Source: Kordia algicida (lineage in GTDB: Bacteria; Bacteroidota; Bacteroidia; Flavobacteriales; Flavobacteriaceae). Taken from it: a DNA stretch of 64,000 nucleotides. This document shows, in pieces, positions 52,927 to 61,366 of this stretch; positions within the stretch are counted from its first letter, which is position 1, and each line of letters begins with the position of its first letter. The translations under genes were made by a program, and so were the position numbers. The stretch lies in the NCBI RefSeq assembly GCF_051013375.1, contig NZ_CP142125.1, one strand, 5' to 3'. The notes beneath the pieces are model-generated. The model was not told where the DNA came from. It did no database searches and worked only from the letters and a program-made list of their open reading frames with translations.

Positions 52927-54099
52927 ATGAAAGAGAAAATTCATTTACATTTAGAAAGCATTGATTTCTTCATTAAATCATTTGATAATAAGTCAATTAC
53001 CATCAATAGTGGTTTGCCTGGTATTATTATTTTTTACTTTCATTTACACGAAGTTACTAAAGAAACTCGTCATTACGACAGTGCTATTCACTATTTAGAA
53101 ATATTGTACGATCAACTGGAAAATGATCTTCCCGATTCGTATTTGTTTTCTTCAGGTTTGGCTGGTATCGGTTGGTTTTTCAATTATATTCGACGTTTTG
53201 TTGAGATTGAAAATGCTTTTGATACTGCTGAATTTGATATAACTTTTATGGAAGTTGCTAAGAACGAATTGAAGCGAAAGAATTACGAATTTATATCAGG
53301 TTTCAGCGGCATCTTACTTTATATACTTTCCAAAGAAAATACAGATATACAGCTACTTCAAACATTTGTTGATGATGTGCATGAAGATATTTTTAAATTG
53401 GAAGATCCGATTTCCTTTTTTGAACAAAAAGATACACGACACGAATTTCCTAGTATTAATTTTGGGGTTTCCCACGGAATGTATGGCTTTGTCGCTGTTT
53501 TGAATAAATTATTCGCAAGACAAATCAATCCGAAAAAATGTGAAGCTATATTAAGATTAATCATCAATTTTACCTTTAAACACAAAAAAGATTTTATTAC
53601 CAATGGCAGTTTTTTTCCAAACAGAATTGGCAAAACAATAAACCAAAGTAATCATAACAGACTCGCTTGGTGTTATGGAGATTTAGGAATTTTGACCGTT
53701 TTGTATACAACTAGCTTTCTTTTAAAAGATATAGTTCTTCAAAAAGAAGTTACAACGATGTTGATTCATACAACGCATAGAAAAGATATGGAAGTTTTGA
53801 TGATGAATGATGTTTGGTTGTGTCACGGCACTTCTGGAGCTGCTCATATTTTTCAACGTTTATATATAACTACGCAGATTGATGATTTTAAATTTGCTGC
53901 TAATTATTGGTATTCAAAAACGTTGCAACAGTTAGATCGTGGCACACCTCAAATTAAGTCAAATCATACACAAATAGGCAGTTATGCTCGAAAAGATGTC
54001 ACAGGCTTTTTACTTGGATATGCAGGTTTGGGACTTTCTTTGTTAAGCAAATTACAAACAACTACTTTGGATTGGGACGAAATGCTATTAATGTCTTAA
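52927..54099 (+). CDS. LanC-like lanthionine synthetase (cyclase)
   Basis: 390 aa, the length of class I LanC cyclases, which add Cys thiols to dehydrated Ser/Thr to form (methyl)lanthionine rings. Alpha-toroid repeats are visible as SSGLAGIGW, SGFSGILLY, GVSHGMYGF, WCYGDLGIL, CHGTSGAAH and LLGYAGLGL. Zinc ligands Cys249 (WCYG), Cys299 and His300 (LCHG) are present, as is the catalytic His183 of SHGMYG (NisC His212). Active-site set looks complete. No LanB dehydratase lies nearby. Followed by inverted-repeat elements. Confidence 0.93.
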   Translation: MKEKIHLHLESIDFFIKSFDNKSITINSGLPGIIIFYFHLHEVTKETRHYDSAIHYLEILYDQLENDLPDSYLFSSGLAGIGWFFNYIRRFVEIENAFDTAEFDITFMEVAKNELKRKNYEFISGFSGILLYILSKENTDIQLLQTFVDDVHEDIFKLEDPISFFEQKDTRHEFPSINFGVSHGMYGFVAVLNKLFARQINPKKCEAILRLIINFTFKHKKDFITNGSFFPNRIGKTINQSNHNRLAWCYGDLGILTVLYTTSFLLKDIVLQKEVTTMLIHTTHRKDMEVLMMNDVWLCHGTSGAAHIFQRLYITTQIDDFKFAANYWYSKTLQQLDRGTPQIKSNHTQIGSYARKDVTGFLLGYAGLGLSLLSKLQTTTLDWDEMLLMS

Positions 54100-54162
54100 T
54101 TTATATTGTAAAACTTGCCTCTTATACAGACTTATAAAAATGCAACTATATATTTTATTAAT

Positions 54163-54507
54163 TAACGTCAGTTCGATATAAATCAATCAATTTATATTTA
54201 TAGTAATTTTAGAAATAATTCTGTTATGCAATTCATTTTCAGCGTTTTATTTTCGTTTTCTTTGCTTACCCAAAGAAAAGAAACAAAAGAAAGGGAACTT
54301 TTCCAGAGGTATTTTTAGTTTTTCTTTTAGGGAAAAACTAAAACCGCATGAGTTTTTCTAAATTTTAGTTCACCATGCTCTATTTTCAGTTATGGAGTTC
54401 ATGAATTAACATTTCTCCAAGGTTTCAAAAATTTTTAACGAAAAACTCCTGCTATACTGCGGAAAAGAAAAGTTTCAAACTAAAATTCTTACGTCGAACT
54501 CACGTTA
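54163..54507. repeat. inverted-repeat element family, copy C (345 bp) containing the dispersed block
   Basis: Begins TAACGTCAGTTCGATATAA and ends TTACGTCGAACTCACGTTA, the same terminal repeats as copy A, but the interior carries the block shared with 32991-33226 (here 54246-54481). It lies directly before copy B. Confidence 0.82.
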
Positions 54508-54509
54508 AT

Positions 54510-54768
54510 TAACATAAGTTCAATATAACTTTTATTTTATAAAACTGATTTTCAGATATATAGTAAAAATGTCAAATTGAGCATTATTGAGATTAAAATA
54601 TATTTTACATCGAAGATACTAGCGGAGTTATAGATTCGATTGAAACAGCTGTTTTTACATTGTTCTCGTACGCTACGCTCGGTATCTACGATAATGCTCA
54701 AACTTACAAGTAGTTATTTTTCAGTAAATTATAAACTATTTAGTGATTTCTTAAGTCGAAATCACGTT
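54510..54768. repeat. inverted-repeat element family, copy B (259 bp)
   Basis: Begins TAACATAAGTTCAATATAA and ends TTAAGTCGAAATCACGTTA; interior homologous to copy A (22990-23229). It is joined to copy C through GTTAATTAAC. Confidence 0.8.
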
Positions 54769-54794
54769 AGTTAGTTTGTTACTTATAGTGTAAA

Positions 54795-54829
54795 TATAAA
54801 AAAGCCTCACTCTGTACAAGTAAGGCTTT
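54795..54829 (-). terminator. terminator of precursor 9
   Basis: Minus-strand stem AAAGCCTTACT / AGTGAGGCTTT (G-U tolerant) with T run, about 90 bp past the stop codon. Confidence 0.72.
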
Positions 54830-54919
54830 CCTTTTTTATCAAACTTGTTGATGTAAAACATTTTTACGTGTTTTCCCTTATAAACATATTGAAGTAGGAT
54901 AAGTTTATGTATTGATTTT

Positions 54920-55126
54920 TTATTGCTGTGGGCAACCTTGACATGTCCAATCACCTCTTGTTGGACGTACACATGGATTTCTGGTAGGAGTATCACAGCC
55001 TGCACATGAAGGTTGAGTTCCTGTACAAATATCTGTGTTTCCGCCACCTTTAACTTTTTCAATTTGTAAGTTGGATACTGAATTTTTTCTTAACGCTAAT
55101 TTTCCGTTTAAATTTCTTTTTTTCAT
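54920..55126 (-). CDS. class I lanthipeptide-type precursor peptide 9 (68 aa)
   Basis: Start MKKRNLNGKLALRKNSVSNL; the 16 upstream in-frame codons are not leader-like. The leader ends VKGGG near residues 25-29 and the core has six Cys in a Thr/Pro-rich setting (DICTGTQPSCAGCDTPTRN, DWTCQGCPQQ). Minus strand, opposite to the LanC unit and separated from it by the repeat elements. Confidence 0.82.
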   Translation of the reverse strand: MKKRNLNGKLALRKNSVSNLQIEKVKGGGNTDICTGTQPSCAGCDTPTRNPCVRPTRGDWTCQGCPQQ

Positions 55127-55261
55127 AATGATTATTACTTTTGTTTTCATAAAGATAAACAAATTGAAAATCAAACAGTTATGGTTTTTCCATACTATAT
55201 TTATTCTAAAATCATTTTTTTAAGAAAAAATTACAACTATCTAAAAATGTATTTGTTATAT

Positions 55262-55292
55262 AAAAAAAGGTAAGCAAATTGCCTACCTTTTA
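55262..55292 (-). terminator. terminator of precursor 10
   Basis: AAAAGGTA-GGCAATTTGCT-TACCTTTT type stem with T run on the minus strand. Confidence 0.8.
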
Positions 55293-55314
55293 TGTATTTT
55301 AAGAAATGTAATTT

Positions 55315-55530
55315 CTATGCTGGACTACAACCAATAGTTCCATTGTCAGATCCGCATGGACTGTAACAAGAAACGATTTCGCTAAATTCACACCATTTGG
55401 AATCTCGCAAGCAACCTGTACCTGTGGCTGCAGCTAATCCTGCTTTGATTTTTGCTTCATCTGGATGTCCTTGTAAATTAGAAATTGCTGTTTTTCGCAA
55501 GCGGAATTTTTTTAATGATCTTTTTTTCAT
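55315..55530 (-). CDS. class I lanthipeptide-type precursor peptide 10, atypical leader end (71 aa)
   Basis: Leader MKKRSLKKFRLRKTAISNLQ matches the family, but the usual GG is replaced by KIKAGLAAATG, and the spacer is longer. The core has five Cys (GCLRDSKWCEF, SCYSPCG, GCSPA). Tail end Gly-rich. Adjacent to precursor 9 on the same strand, each with its own terminator. Confidence 0.78.
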   Translation of the reverse strand: MKKRSLKKFRLRKTAISNLQGHPDEAKIKAGLAAATGTGCLRDSKWCEFSEIVSCYSPCGSDNGTIGCSPA

Positions 55531-55620
55531 GATAAAAATGTTTTGTTGAATCTCTAAGTTACTGAAAATTAAGCTATTTTACATATAATCATCCTACATA
55601 TTTTATCCGTAAAAAAGCAC

Positions 55621-55651
55621 AAAAAAAGACAAACAGTACTGTTTGCCTTTT
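55621..55651 (-). terminator. terminator of the 161-aa gene
   Basis: Minus-strand AAAAGGCAAACAG / CTGTTTGTCTTTT palindrome with T run. Confidence 0.82.
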
Positions 55652-55676
55652 CGCTATTGATATTTTGAAATGTTTT

Positions 55677-56162
55677 TTAGTTTAAAAAACGTCCGTGCCA
55701 GCTTTCTTTGGCAGGAACTTCCCAGTTTTCAAGGAATTCTGCTTTTGTTGCTACTAAGTTGTTAAAAACAATGGTGTTTCCTGTAACCGCTTTGTCTTTT
55801 GCCATTTTTCGGAATGCTTTTAAGTCTTTATACGCAATGTATTGTCCTTGTTTGTAAGATACGTTCATTTTGTCCATTAAATCAACATTGTATTCTTTTT
55901 CTAATTGCTGAATGAAATGTACAGAAGCATCAATAGAACAGCCAGTTGCCGCTTGTTTGGTTTGGTCGACTGCAATGATGATGAAACGCTTGTACTTTAT
56001 TTCAAAAGAGGCTTCTAAGTCAGTTCCGTGTGCTGTCCATTGCGTAATGAAGTTGGATAGTTTTGTGTGTAATTCTTCCAATTCGGTTTCACTGAATGAG
56101 CGATTGGCTTGATATATCCAAACTCGTGCTTCGTCAGCTATTTTATCAAATGCTACCAACAT
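55677..56162 (-). CDS. conserved flavobacterial protein (named ABC transporter ATPase in some annotations)
   Basis: 161 aa, soluble. Starts MLVAFDKIADEARVWIYQAN and contains GCSIDASVHFIQQLE and KESWHGRFL at the end. I recall homologs being labelled ABC transporter ATPase, but there is no Walker A, Walker B or ABC signature, so that name is not supported. Function unknown; first of a run of minus-strand genes reading from 61 to 55.7 kb. Confidence 0.78.
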   Translation of the reverse strand: MLVAFDKIADEARVWIYQANRSFSETELEELHTKLSNFITQWTAHGTDLEASFEIKYKRFIIIAVDQTKQAATGCSIDASVHFIQQLEKEYNVDLMDKMNVSYKQGQYIAYKDLKAFRKMAKDKAVTGNTIVFNNLVATKAEFLENWEVPAKESWHGRFLN

Positions 56163-56168
56163 AGTGTT

Positions 56169-56807
56169 TTAGTTTACAGCTTCTATTTTTCTTAATACTT
56201 TGTATGTGCGGTAATCTTTGAGTTTTGGATCGTACATTTCTTTGTTTTCATACGATACTTTTACTCTTTGATTTTTTAGTTGTTTTACATCGTCCAATAA
56301 TTCTTGACCTTCAAAATACTCCATCCAAAGTAATTTATAAGTTCTTTTATTGTTTGCTTTGAAAGTTACAATATTGAATTGTTCTTTGGTAAGCTTTACG
56401 ATTTCTCCAAAAACCATTGTTGTATTGTCTGAAACGACAGGCTGCGAATTTTCATTATCAAGTTCTTCCTGAACCAAGTCTTTCGCAAATACCATAAATG
56501 TATCTGGACAAATTTCAAGCATTTTGAAACCTATTTCTTGTCCTAATTTTTCAAGCGAAGCGGAATCATCTAGAGAAACAATCATAAATTTATCCAAACG
56601 CTTTTTATATTTTCCGTACGAAGACATCATACAAAGTCCTAATTGTACTTCTACTTCATCTGCGGTTAAACCTTCTGCCGTTTTTGCAGAAACACATTCG
56701 CAAACTTCATTAGTTATTTCTTTTAGCACAGCATCTTTTGTGTCCTTGTTTTGTGCAAATCCTATGGTTGCGACTAATAGGATGATGGTGGTAATTATTT
56801 TTTTCAT
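56169..56807 (-). CDS. exported hypothetical protein, 212 aa
   Basis: Signal peptide ending IGFAQ. N-terminal half has four conserved-looking Cys (EVCECVSAKT, GLCMM, EICPD); C-terminal half is a small beta-type domain (MVFGEIVKLTKEQFNIVTFK in key residues). Known from memory as a Bacteroidota-specific conserved type; no function assigned. 6 bp from the next gene. Confidence 0.68.
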   Translation of the reverse strand: MKKIITTIILLVATIGFAQNKDTKDAVLKEITNEVCECVSAKTAEGLTADEVEVQLGLCMMSSYGKYKKRLDKFMIVSLDDSASLEKLGQEIGFKMLEICPDTFMVFAKDLVQEELDNENSQPVVSDNTTMVFGEIVKLTKEQFNIVTFKANNKRTYKLLWMEYFEGQELLDDVKQLKNQRVKVSYENKEMYDPKLKDYRTYKVLRKIEAVN

Positions 56808-56825
56808 CGGTTTGATTTTGTTTTT

Positions 56826-57605
56826 TTATAGATTTTGTGCGTTTGCAATTAATTCAGCAATATCTTGAACAATGATACTGTCTTCTTTTTCTTTGTATTT
56901 AACACCATCTGTCATCATTGTGTTGCAGTATGGACAACCTGTTGCAATGATTTCTGGGTTTGTTTCTAGCGCATCTTCCGTACGCAATACATTGATATCT
57001 TTGTCTCCTTTTTCAGGTTCTTTGAACATTTGTGCGCCTCCTGCTCCACAACATAGTGCTGTAGCTTTGTGGCGTTTCATTTCTGTTAGGTTTGCATTTA
57101 GAACACTTAGTACGTCACGAGGCGCATCGTATACTTCATTCGCTCTACCTAAGTAGCAAGGATCGTGAAACGTGATACGTTTTCCTTTGTACGTATCTCC
57201 TACATTTTGCAAACGTCCGCTATCTATGAGTTCTTTTATAAATTGTGTATGATGCACTACTTCATATTTTCCGCCGAGAGAAGGATATTCGTTTTTTATA
57301 CAGTTGAATGAGTGCGGATCACAGGTTACAATTCGTTTTATTTCATAACCATTGAGTACTTCGATATTCATCATAGCTTGCATTTGAAATAAGAATTCGT
57401 TTCCTGCACGCTTTGCTACGTCTCCTGTTGAGCTTTCTTCTGGTCCTAAAACAGCAAAGTCAACATTTGCTTTGTTTAAGATTTTCACAAAAGCTTTGGT
57501 AATTTTTTTTGCTCTATCGTCATAACTTCCAGCAGAACCAACCCAAAATAATATTTCTGGTTGTTTCCCTTCTGCCATGTATTCTGCCATTGTAGGTACT
57601 TTCAT
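56826..57605 (-). CDS. (Fe-S)-binding CCG-domain oxidoreductase subunit
   Basis: 259 aa with two cysteine-rich CCG-type domains (FHDPCYLGR, CCGAGGAQMF, ATGCPYCNTMM), as in heterodisulfide reductase HdrB and glycolate/lactate oxidase subunits. With the membrane ferredoxin-like protein encoded 27 bp upstream it forms an electron-transfer pair common in Bacteroidota; the donor and acceptor are unknown. Confidence 0.88.
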   Translation of the reverse strand: MKVPTMAEYMAEGKQPEILFWVGSAGSYDDRAKKITKAFVKILNKANVDFAVLGPEESSTGDVAKRAGNEFLFQMQAMMNIEVLNGYEIKRIVTCDPHSFNCIKNEYPSLGGKYEVVHHTQFIKELIDSGRLQNVGDTYKGKRITFHDPCYLGRANEVYDAPRDVLSVLNANLTEMKRHKATALCCGAGGAQMFKEPEKGDKDINVLRTEDALETNPEIIATGCPYCNTMMTDGVKYKEKEDSIIVQDIAELIANAQNL

Positions 57606-57632
57606 CTTCGTATCTTTTTAAGTTGTCTTTTT

Positions 57633-58943
57633 TTAGTTTTCGTCTTTCCAGTTCAATCGATCCATTTGGTTGTAAGGCCAAGGCGCTCCATTGTTTTCAA
57701 TGTTCCCCATCATTACGTTGAGTTCTGTTGGTGCTGCCGATTGTTCCATGACTAAGTATTTACGCATTTCCATGATGATTGATAATGGATCAATGTTTAC
57801 AGGACATGCTTCTACACAAGCATTACAAGATGTACACGCCCACAATTCTTCAGTAGTGATGTAATCGTTTAAGAGTGATTTTCCATCGTCTACAAACGTT
57901 CCATTGTTGGCATCAATATTTTTTCCGACTTCTTCCAGACGATCTCTAGTGTCCATCATTATTTTACGTGGCGAAAGTTTTTTTCCCGTTAGGTTTGCAG
58001 GACATTCACTTGTACAACGTCCGCATTCTGTACAAGTATATGAGTTCATCAGTTGTACCCAGTTTAGATCTTGCACATCCGAAGCACCAAATTTTTCAGG
58101 TTCGCCTTCGTCTTCTCCTTCCGCCGGAGCGGCAAAAGGATCGGCATTCGGGTCCATCATTAGTTTTACTTCTTTCGTCACACTTGCATCATTTACAAAT
58201 TGCCCTTTTGGCTTTAGGTTTGCATACCATGTGTTTGGAAACGCTAAGAGTATGTGTAAGTGTTTTGAGTAATATAAGTAGTTTAAGAATACTAAAATTC
58301 CTGCAATGTGCAACCACCAAGCTGCTCTTTCTATGATGTGTAAATGTTCTCCTGAACCAAATAAACCTGCAATGTGTTTGCTTATGATGTTCCCTGATCC
58401 CATTGCTTGAAATTCTGCATCAGTTGCATTCATCACTAAGAATAACGTCATTAATACAACTTCAAAGTATAGAATGATGTTACCATCACTTTTTGGCCAA
58501 CCTTTCATTTCGGCGCTTAAGAAGCGTTTGAGTTTGATGACATTTCGTCGCAACCAAAAGATAATTACGGTAATTAACACCAATACTGCTAGTATTTCAA
58601 AACTTCCTATTAAGAAACCATATACGCTGTCTGGCAACACTTTAGTGAATACTCTGTGTGTTCCAAAGAGTCCGTCAATGATGATTTCAAGAACTTCTAG
58701 GTTGATGATGATAAACCCAACATATACAATAATATGCAAGAAACCTGCAATAGGTCTTTTTACCATTTTAGATTGTCCAAGCGCAATCATTGCCATATTT
58801 TTCCAGCGTTCGGATTTGTTGTCAGAGCGATCAACATCCTTTCCTAGTTTGATGTTTCTGGTGAGTTTTTTAACGTTTTTTGCAAAGTAACCTACGCCAA
58901 CAATTAATAGTATGGCAAATAGAATATTAGGAATGTACTCCAT
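57633..58943 (-). CDS. membrane-bound 4Fe-4S dicluster protein
   Basis: 436 aa. Five or six membrane segments in the first 260 residues, resembling nitrate reductase gamma/DsrM-type cytochrome b subunits, followed by two 4Fe-4S motifs, CTECGRCTSECP and CTSCNACVEACP. Pairs with the CCG protein downstream to pass electrons, probably to or from the quinone pool. Confidence 0.88.
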   Translation of the reverse strand: MEYIPNILFAILLIVGVGYFAKNVKKLTRNIKLGKDVDRSDNKSERWKNMAMIALGQSKMVKRPIAGFLHIIVYVGFIIINLEVLEIIIDGLFGTHRVFTKVLPDSVYGFLIGSFEILAVLVLITVIIFWLRRNVIKLKRFLSAEMKGWPKSDGNIILYFEVVLMTLFLVMNATDAEFQAMGSGNIISKHIAGLFGSGEHLHIIERAAWWLHIAGILVFLNYLYYSKHLHILLAFPNTWYANLKPKGQFVNDASVTKEVKLMMDPNADPFAAPAEGEDEGEPEKFGASDVQDLNWVQLMNSYTCTECGRCTSECPANLTGKKLSPRKIMMDTRDRLEEVGKNIDANNGTFVDDGKSLLNDYITTEELWACTSCNACVEACPVNIDPLSIIMEMRKYLVMEQSAAPTELNVMMGNIENNGAPWPYNQMDRLNWKDEN

Positions 58944-58967
58944 GAGTAATTATTGTTTGATGGTTAT

Positions 58968-59939
58968 TTAGTTTTTCTTTTCTTCTTTTTCGTCTTTTTC
59001 TCCTTCTTCTGGTGGTGAGTATGGTTTTGGTCTTTTTCCAAATAGTGAGAAATGTACGTAACGTTTCGGATTCAACTTCATGTCTTGAAGCAATTGCTCC
59101 ATTTGTAAAGATGCGCCTGTAAGATTATCGTATAATTTTTCGTCTCTCAATAATTTTCCAACAGAACCTTCTCCATTTTCAATACCAGCAATGATATTAT
59201 CGAATCGATTGATTGTTCCTTGCATTTGCTTCATGGTTTTATTGAGCTCTAGTCTTGCCAACGAATCGGATATTGTAGACATGTTAGACGCCATATTATC
59301 GAGATTTGTAAATGTGTTGTCTAGTTTATCTTTATTACCATCTAACAATGAATTGAATGTTCCAGAAGCTTTTTTGAAATTAGAAATTGTCGTCATTAAA
59401 TCTTCGAGACTTTTTTTGATATTGTTTCTCGAATCTTTGTTTAAAATTTCATTAACAGAAGTTAACAACGAATCGGTGCTTACCAACATTTTTTCTACTT
59501 TGTCTTGTAATGGAGTGAGTTGATTTTTGAAGGTATCAATCATTCCTGGTTGTATTACAGTTTGTAAAGTATCTCCAGAAACTGCAACGGCTCCACCATC
59601 GCGTTTGATAAGAATTGCTAAAGATTTTCCACCGATAAAACCATTTTCCTGCAACTGAACCGTACTATTTTTTGAAAACTGAAAGTCATTTTCTAATGCT
59701 ATAGTGACCATTGATTTCCCTGAAGCTTGTAATTGAATGTCTTGTACCTTACCAACCTTAAAACCATTTATGGTTACTTTCGTGGCGGGAATTAAACCAC
59801 CAATGTCATTGTATTCTGCATAGAAAATACGATCATTAGATAGTACAGACCTTGACATTAAGTAACTAATTCCGAAATATAAAAGGACTAGCGCGGTAAT
59901 TGCTAGAAATGCTGTTTTGATTTCTCTGGATATTTTCAA
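58968..59939 (-). CDS. MlaD/MCE-family protein
   Basis: 323 aa: N-terminal membrane anchor (FLAITALVLLYFGISYLM), MCE domain (FYAEYNDIGGLIPATKVTIN by key residues YNDIGGL and VGKVQDI), then a long helical region to about residue 280 and a charged Glu/Lys tail. MCE proteins bind lipids between inner and outer membrane; ATPase and permease partners (mlaEF) are not in the window. Confidence 0.9.
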   Translation of the reverse strand: MKISREIKTAFLAITALVLLYFGISYLMSRSVLSNDRIFYAEYNDIGGLIPATKVTINGFKVGKVQDIQLQASGKSMVTIALENDFQFSKNSTVQLQENGFIGGKSLAILIKRDGGAVAVSGDTLQTVIQPGMIDTFKNQLTPLQDKVEKMLVSTDSLLTSVNEILNKDSRNNIKKSLEDLMTTISNFKKASGTFNSLLDGNKDKLDNTFTNLDNMASNMSTISDSLARLELNKTMKQMQGTINRFDNIIAGIENGEGSVGKLLRDEKLYDNLTGASLQMEQLLQDMKLNPKRYVHFSLFGKRPKPYSPPEEGEKDEKEEKKN

Positions 59940-60002
59940 TGTATTGGGAATTTGTGAACTTCACAAAATTAACATTTTTTTACTAAGAATACGTCTAATT
60001 TA

Positions 60003-61130
60003 TTATTCATTTAACGCATCTGCCAATGATATTTTTTTTCCCTTTTTGTATGCAACGACATAACAATCTTTGTAGCCTTTGCGTTTTGCATGCTCTTTTA
60101 AACGCTTTATCTCCTCATAATCAGAAGTTTTACCATAGAAATAGCGATATATTTTTCCTGATTTTTCTCTAGATATATCTTTTAATCCTTTAAAATTGTA
60201 TGATTTTGTAGCAATCTTTTTTGAACTAGCAGAGAGTTGTACTTTAAAAGTAACACCTTTTATCACTCTTGAAGCTTCTTTTTTATCTTCGTCAAGCTCG
60301 TCAATAACAACATCATCTTCACTAAAAGTGGTTCGCGTATGCAACTCTATATACTTTTTAACTGCATTGTATAAAGATTGCGTCATGATTTTTTTTCCTC
60401 GTTTCGAGTTTAAATAATCTTCTTCCTTTTTGTGCGTTAAAAAGCCTAATTCAACCAATACACTTGGCATGTATGTTTTAGATAACACCCAAAAACCTGC
60501 CTGCTTTACACCTCTGTCTTTTCGCTTTGCGGTAACTTTAAACTCTTTTTGAATGTAAGATGCTATTTCAATGCTTTGGTCTAAATATTCTTCCTGTAAA
60601 AGGATTAAACTAATGAGTGATTCTGGTGAACTCGGATCAAATCCTGCATAGGTTTCTTCATAGTTGTCTTCCAAGAATATTACCGAGTTTTCACGTTTGG
60701 CAACTTCCAAGTTGGTTTTATTTTTACTTAAACCTAAAACAAACGTTTCCGCACCATACGCAGTTCCTTTTTTTCCAGGTTGTGCGTTGCAATGTATCGA
60801 AATAAATAAATCTGCTTTTTTCTTGTTTGTTTTTACCGCACGTTGATTTAGTGTTGGGTACGTATCTTTGGTACGCGTGTAAATTACCTTTACATTGGGA
60901 AGCTTATCGAGCATTTTTCCCAAAGCTAGTGAAACATCTAAAGCGATGTCTTTTTCGGTAGTTTTGTATCTGCCTGTCCCTGGTGTTCCTGTATCGCGCC
61001 CGCCATGTCCAGGATCAATCATTACTACAAATTGTTTCTTTTTTGAAGAATTATTTTCGCCATCTCCATTTGCTGCAACCAAAAAGCTCGTTGTACAGAG
61101 GAAAATTAAAATTGAAAAATATGTATGCAT
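60003..61130 (-). CDS. N-acetylmuramoyl-L-alanine amidase
   Basis: 375 aa with a signal peptide. Amidase_3 catalytic domain: IDPGHGGRDTGTPG (zinc His), Glu in the EKDIALDVSLAL helix, ISIHCNA (zinc His) and VLVELGFLTHKKE (catalytic Glu). The C-terminal 90 residues look like a SPOR-like peptidoglycan-binding domain (TFKVQLSAS.. and GYKDCYVVAYKKGK). Cuts peptide stems from glycan strands during cell separation. Divergent from lptD. Confidence 0.92.
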   Translation of the reverse strand: MHTYFSILIFLCTTSFLVAANGDGENNSSKKKQFVVMIDPGHGGRDTGTPGTGRYKTTEKDIALDVSLALGKMLDKLPNVKVIYTRTKDTYPTLNQRAVKTNKKKADLFISIHCNAQPGKKGTAYGAETFVLGLSKNKTNLEVAKRENSVIFLEDNYEETYAGFDPSSPESLISLILLQEEYLDQSIEIASYIQKEFKVTAKRKDRGVKQAGFWVLSKTYMPSVLVELGFLTHKKEEDYLNSKRGKKIMTQSLYNAVKKYIELHTRTTFSEDDVVIDELDEDKKEASRVIKGVTFKVQLSASSKKIATKSYNFKGLKDISREKSGKIYRYFYGKTSDYEEIKRLKEHAKRKGYKDCYVVAYKKGKKISLADALNE

Positions 61131-61366
61131 AAAGTTCGTTTTCTATACGTTACTAATATAATAATGCGTATTGTGCATTCCTTATTGTGTTAATTATAAT
61201 TAAAATATCATAAATGTATGATAAAAATACACGACTAGGTTTGGCACTTCAAATATTGAGCCATACTTTTACGGCTTTCGTATATGAGCGAAAATATAAA
61301 AGTTAGTTGATTATTCATAAAAGAAATCTTTCTTTTGTGTTATATAAAGAATTTGGATTAGACCAT

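Noticed and set aside
26440..55530. Prophage or integrative element carrying the precursors
   Set aside because: No integrase, phage structural, conjugation genes or attachment repeats; tRNA genes at 26.1 kb are not duplicated at the other end.
55677..56162. ABC transporter ATPase
   Set aside because: No Walker A, Walker B or signature motif in the 161 residues; only the memory of a database label supports it.
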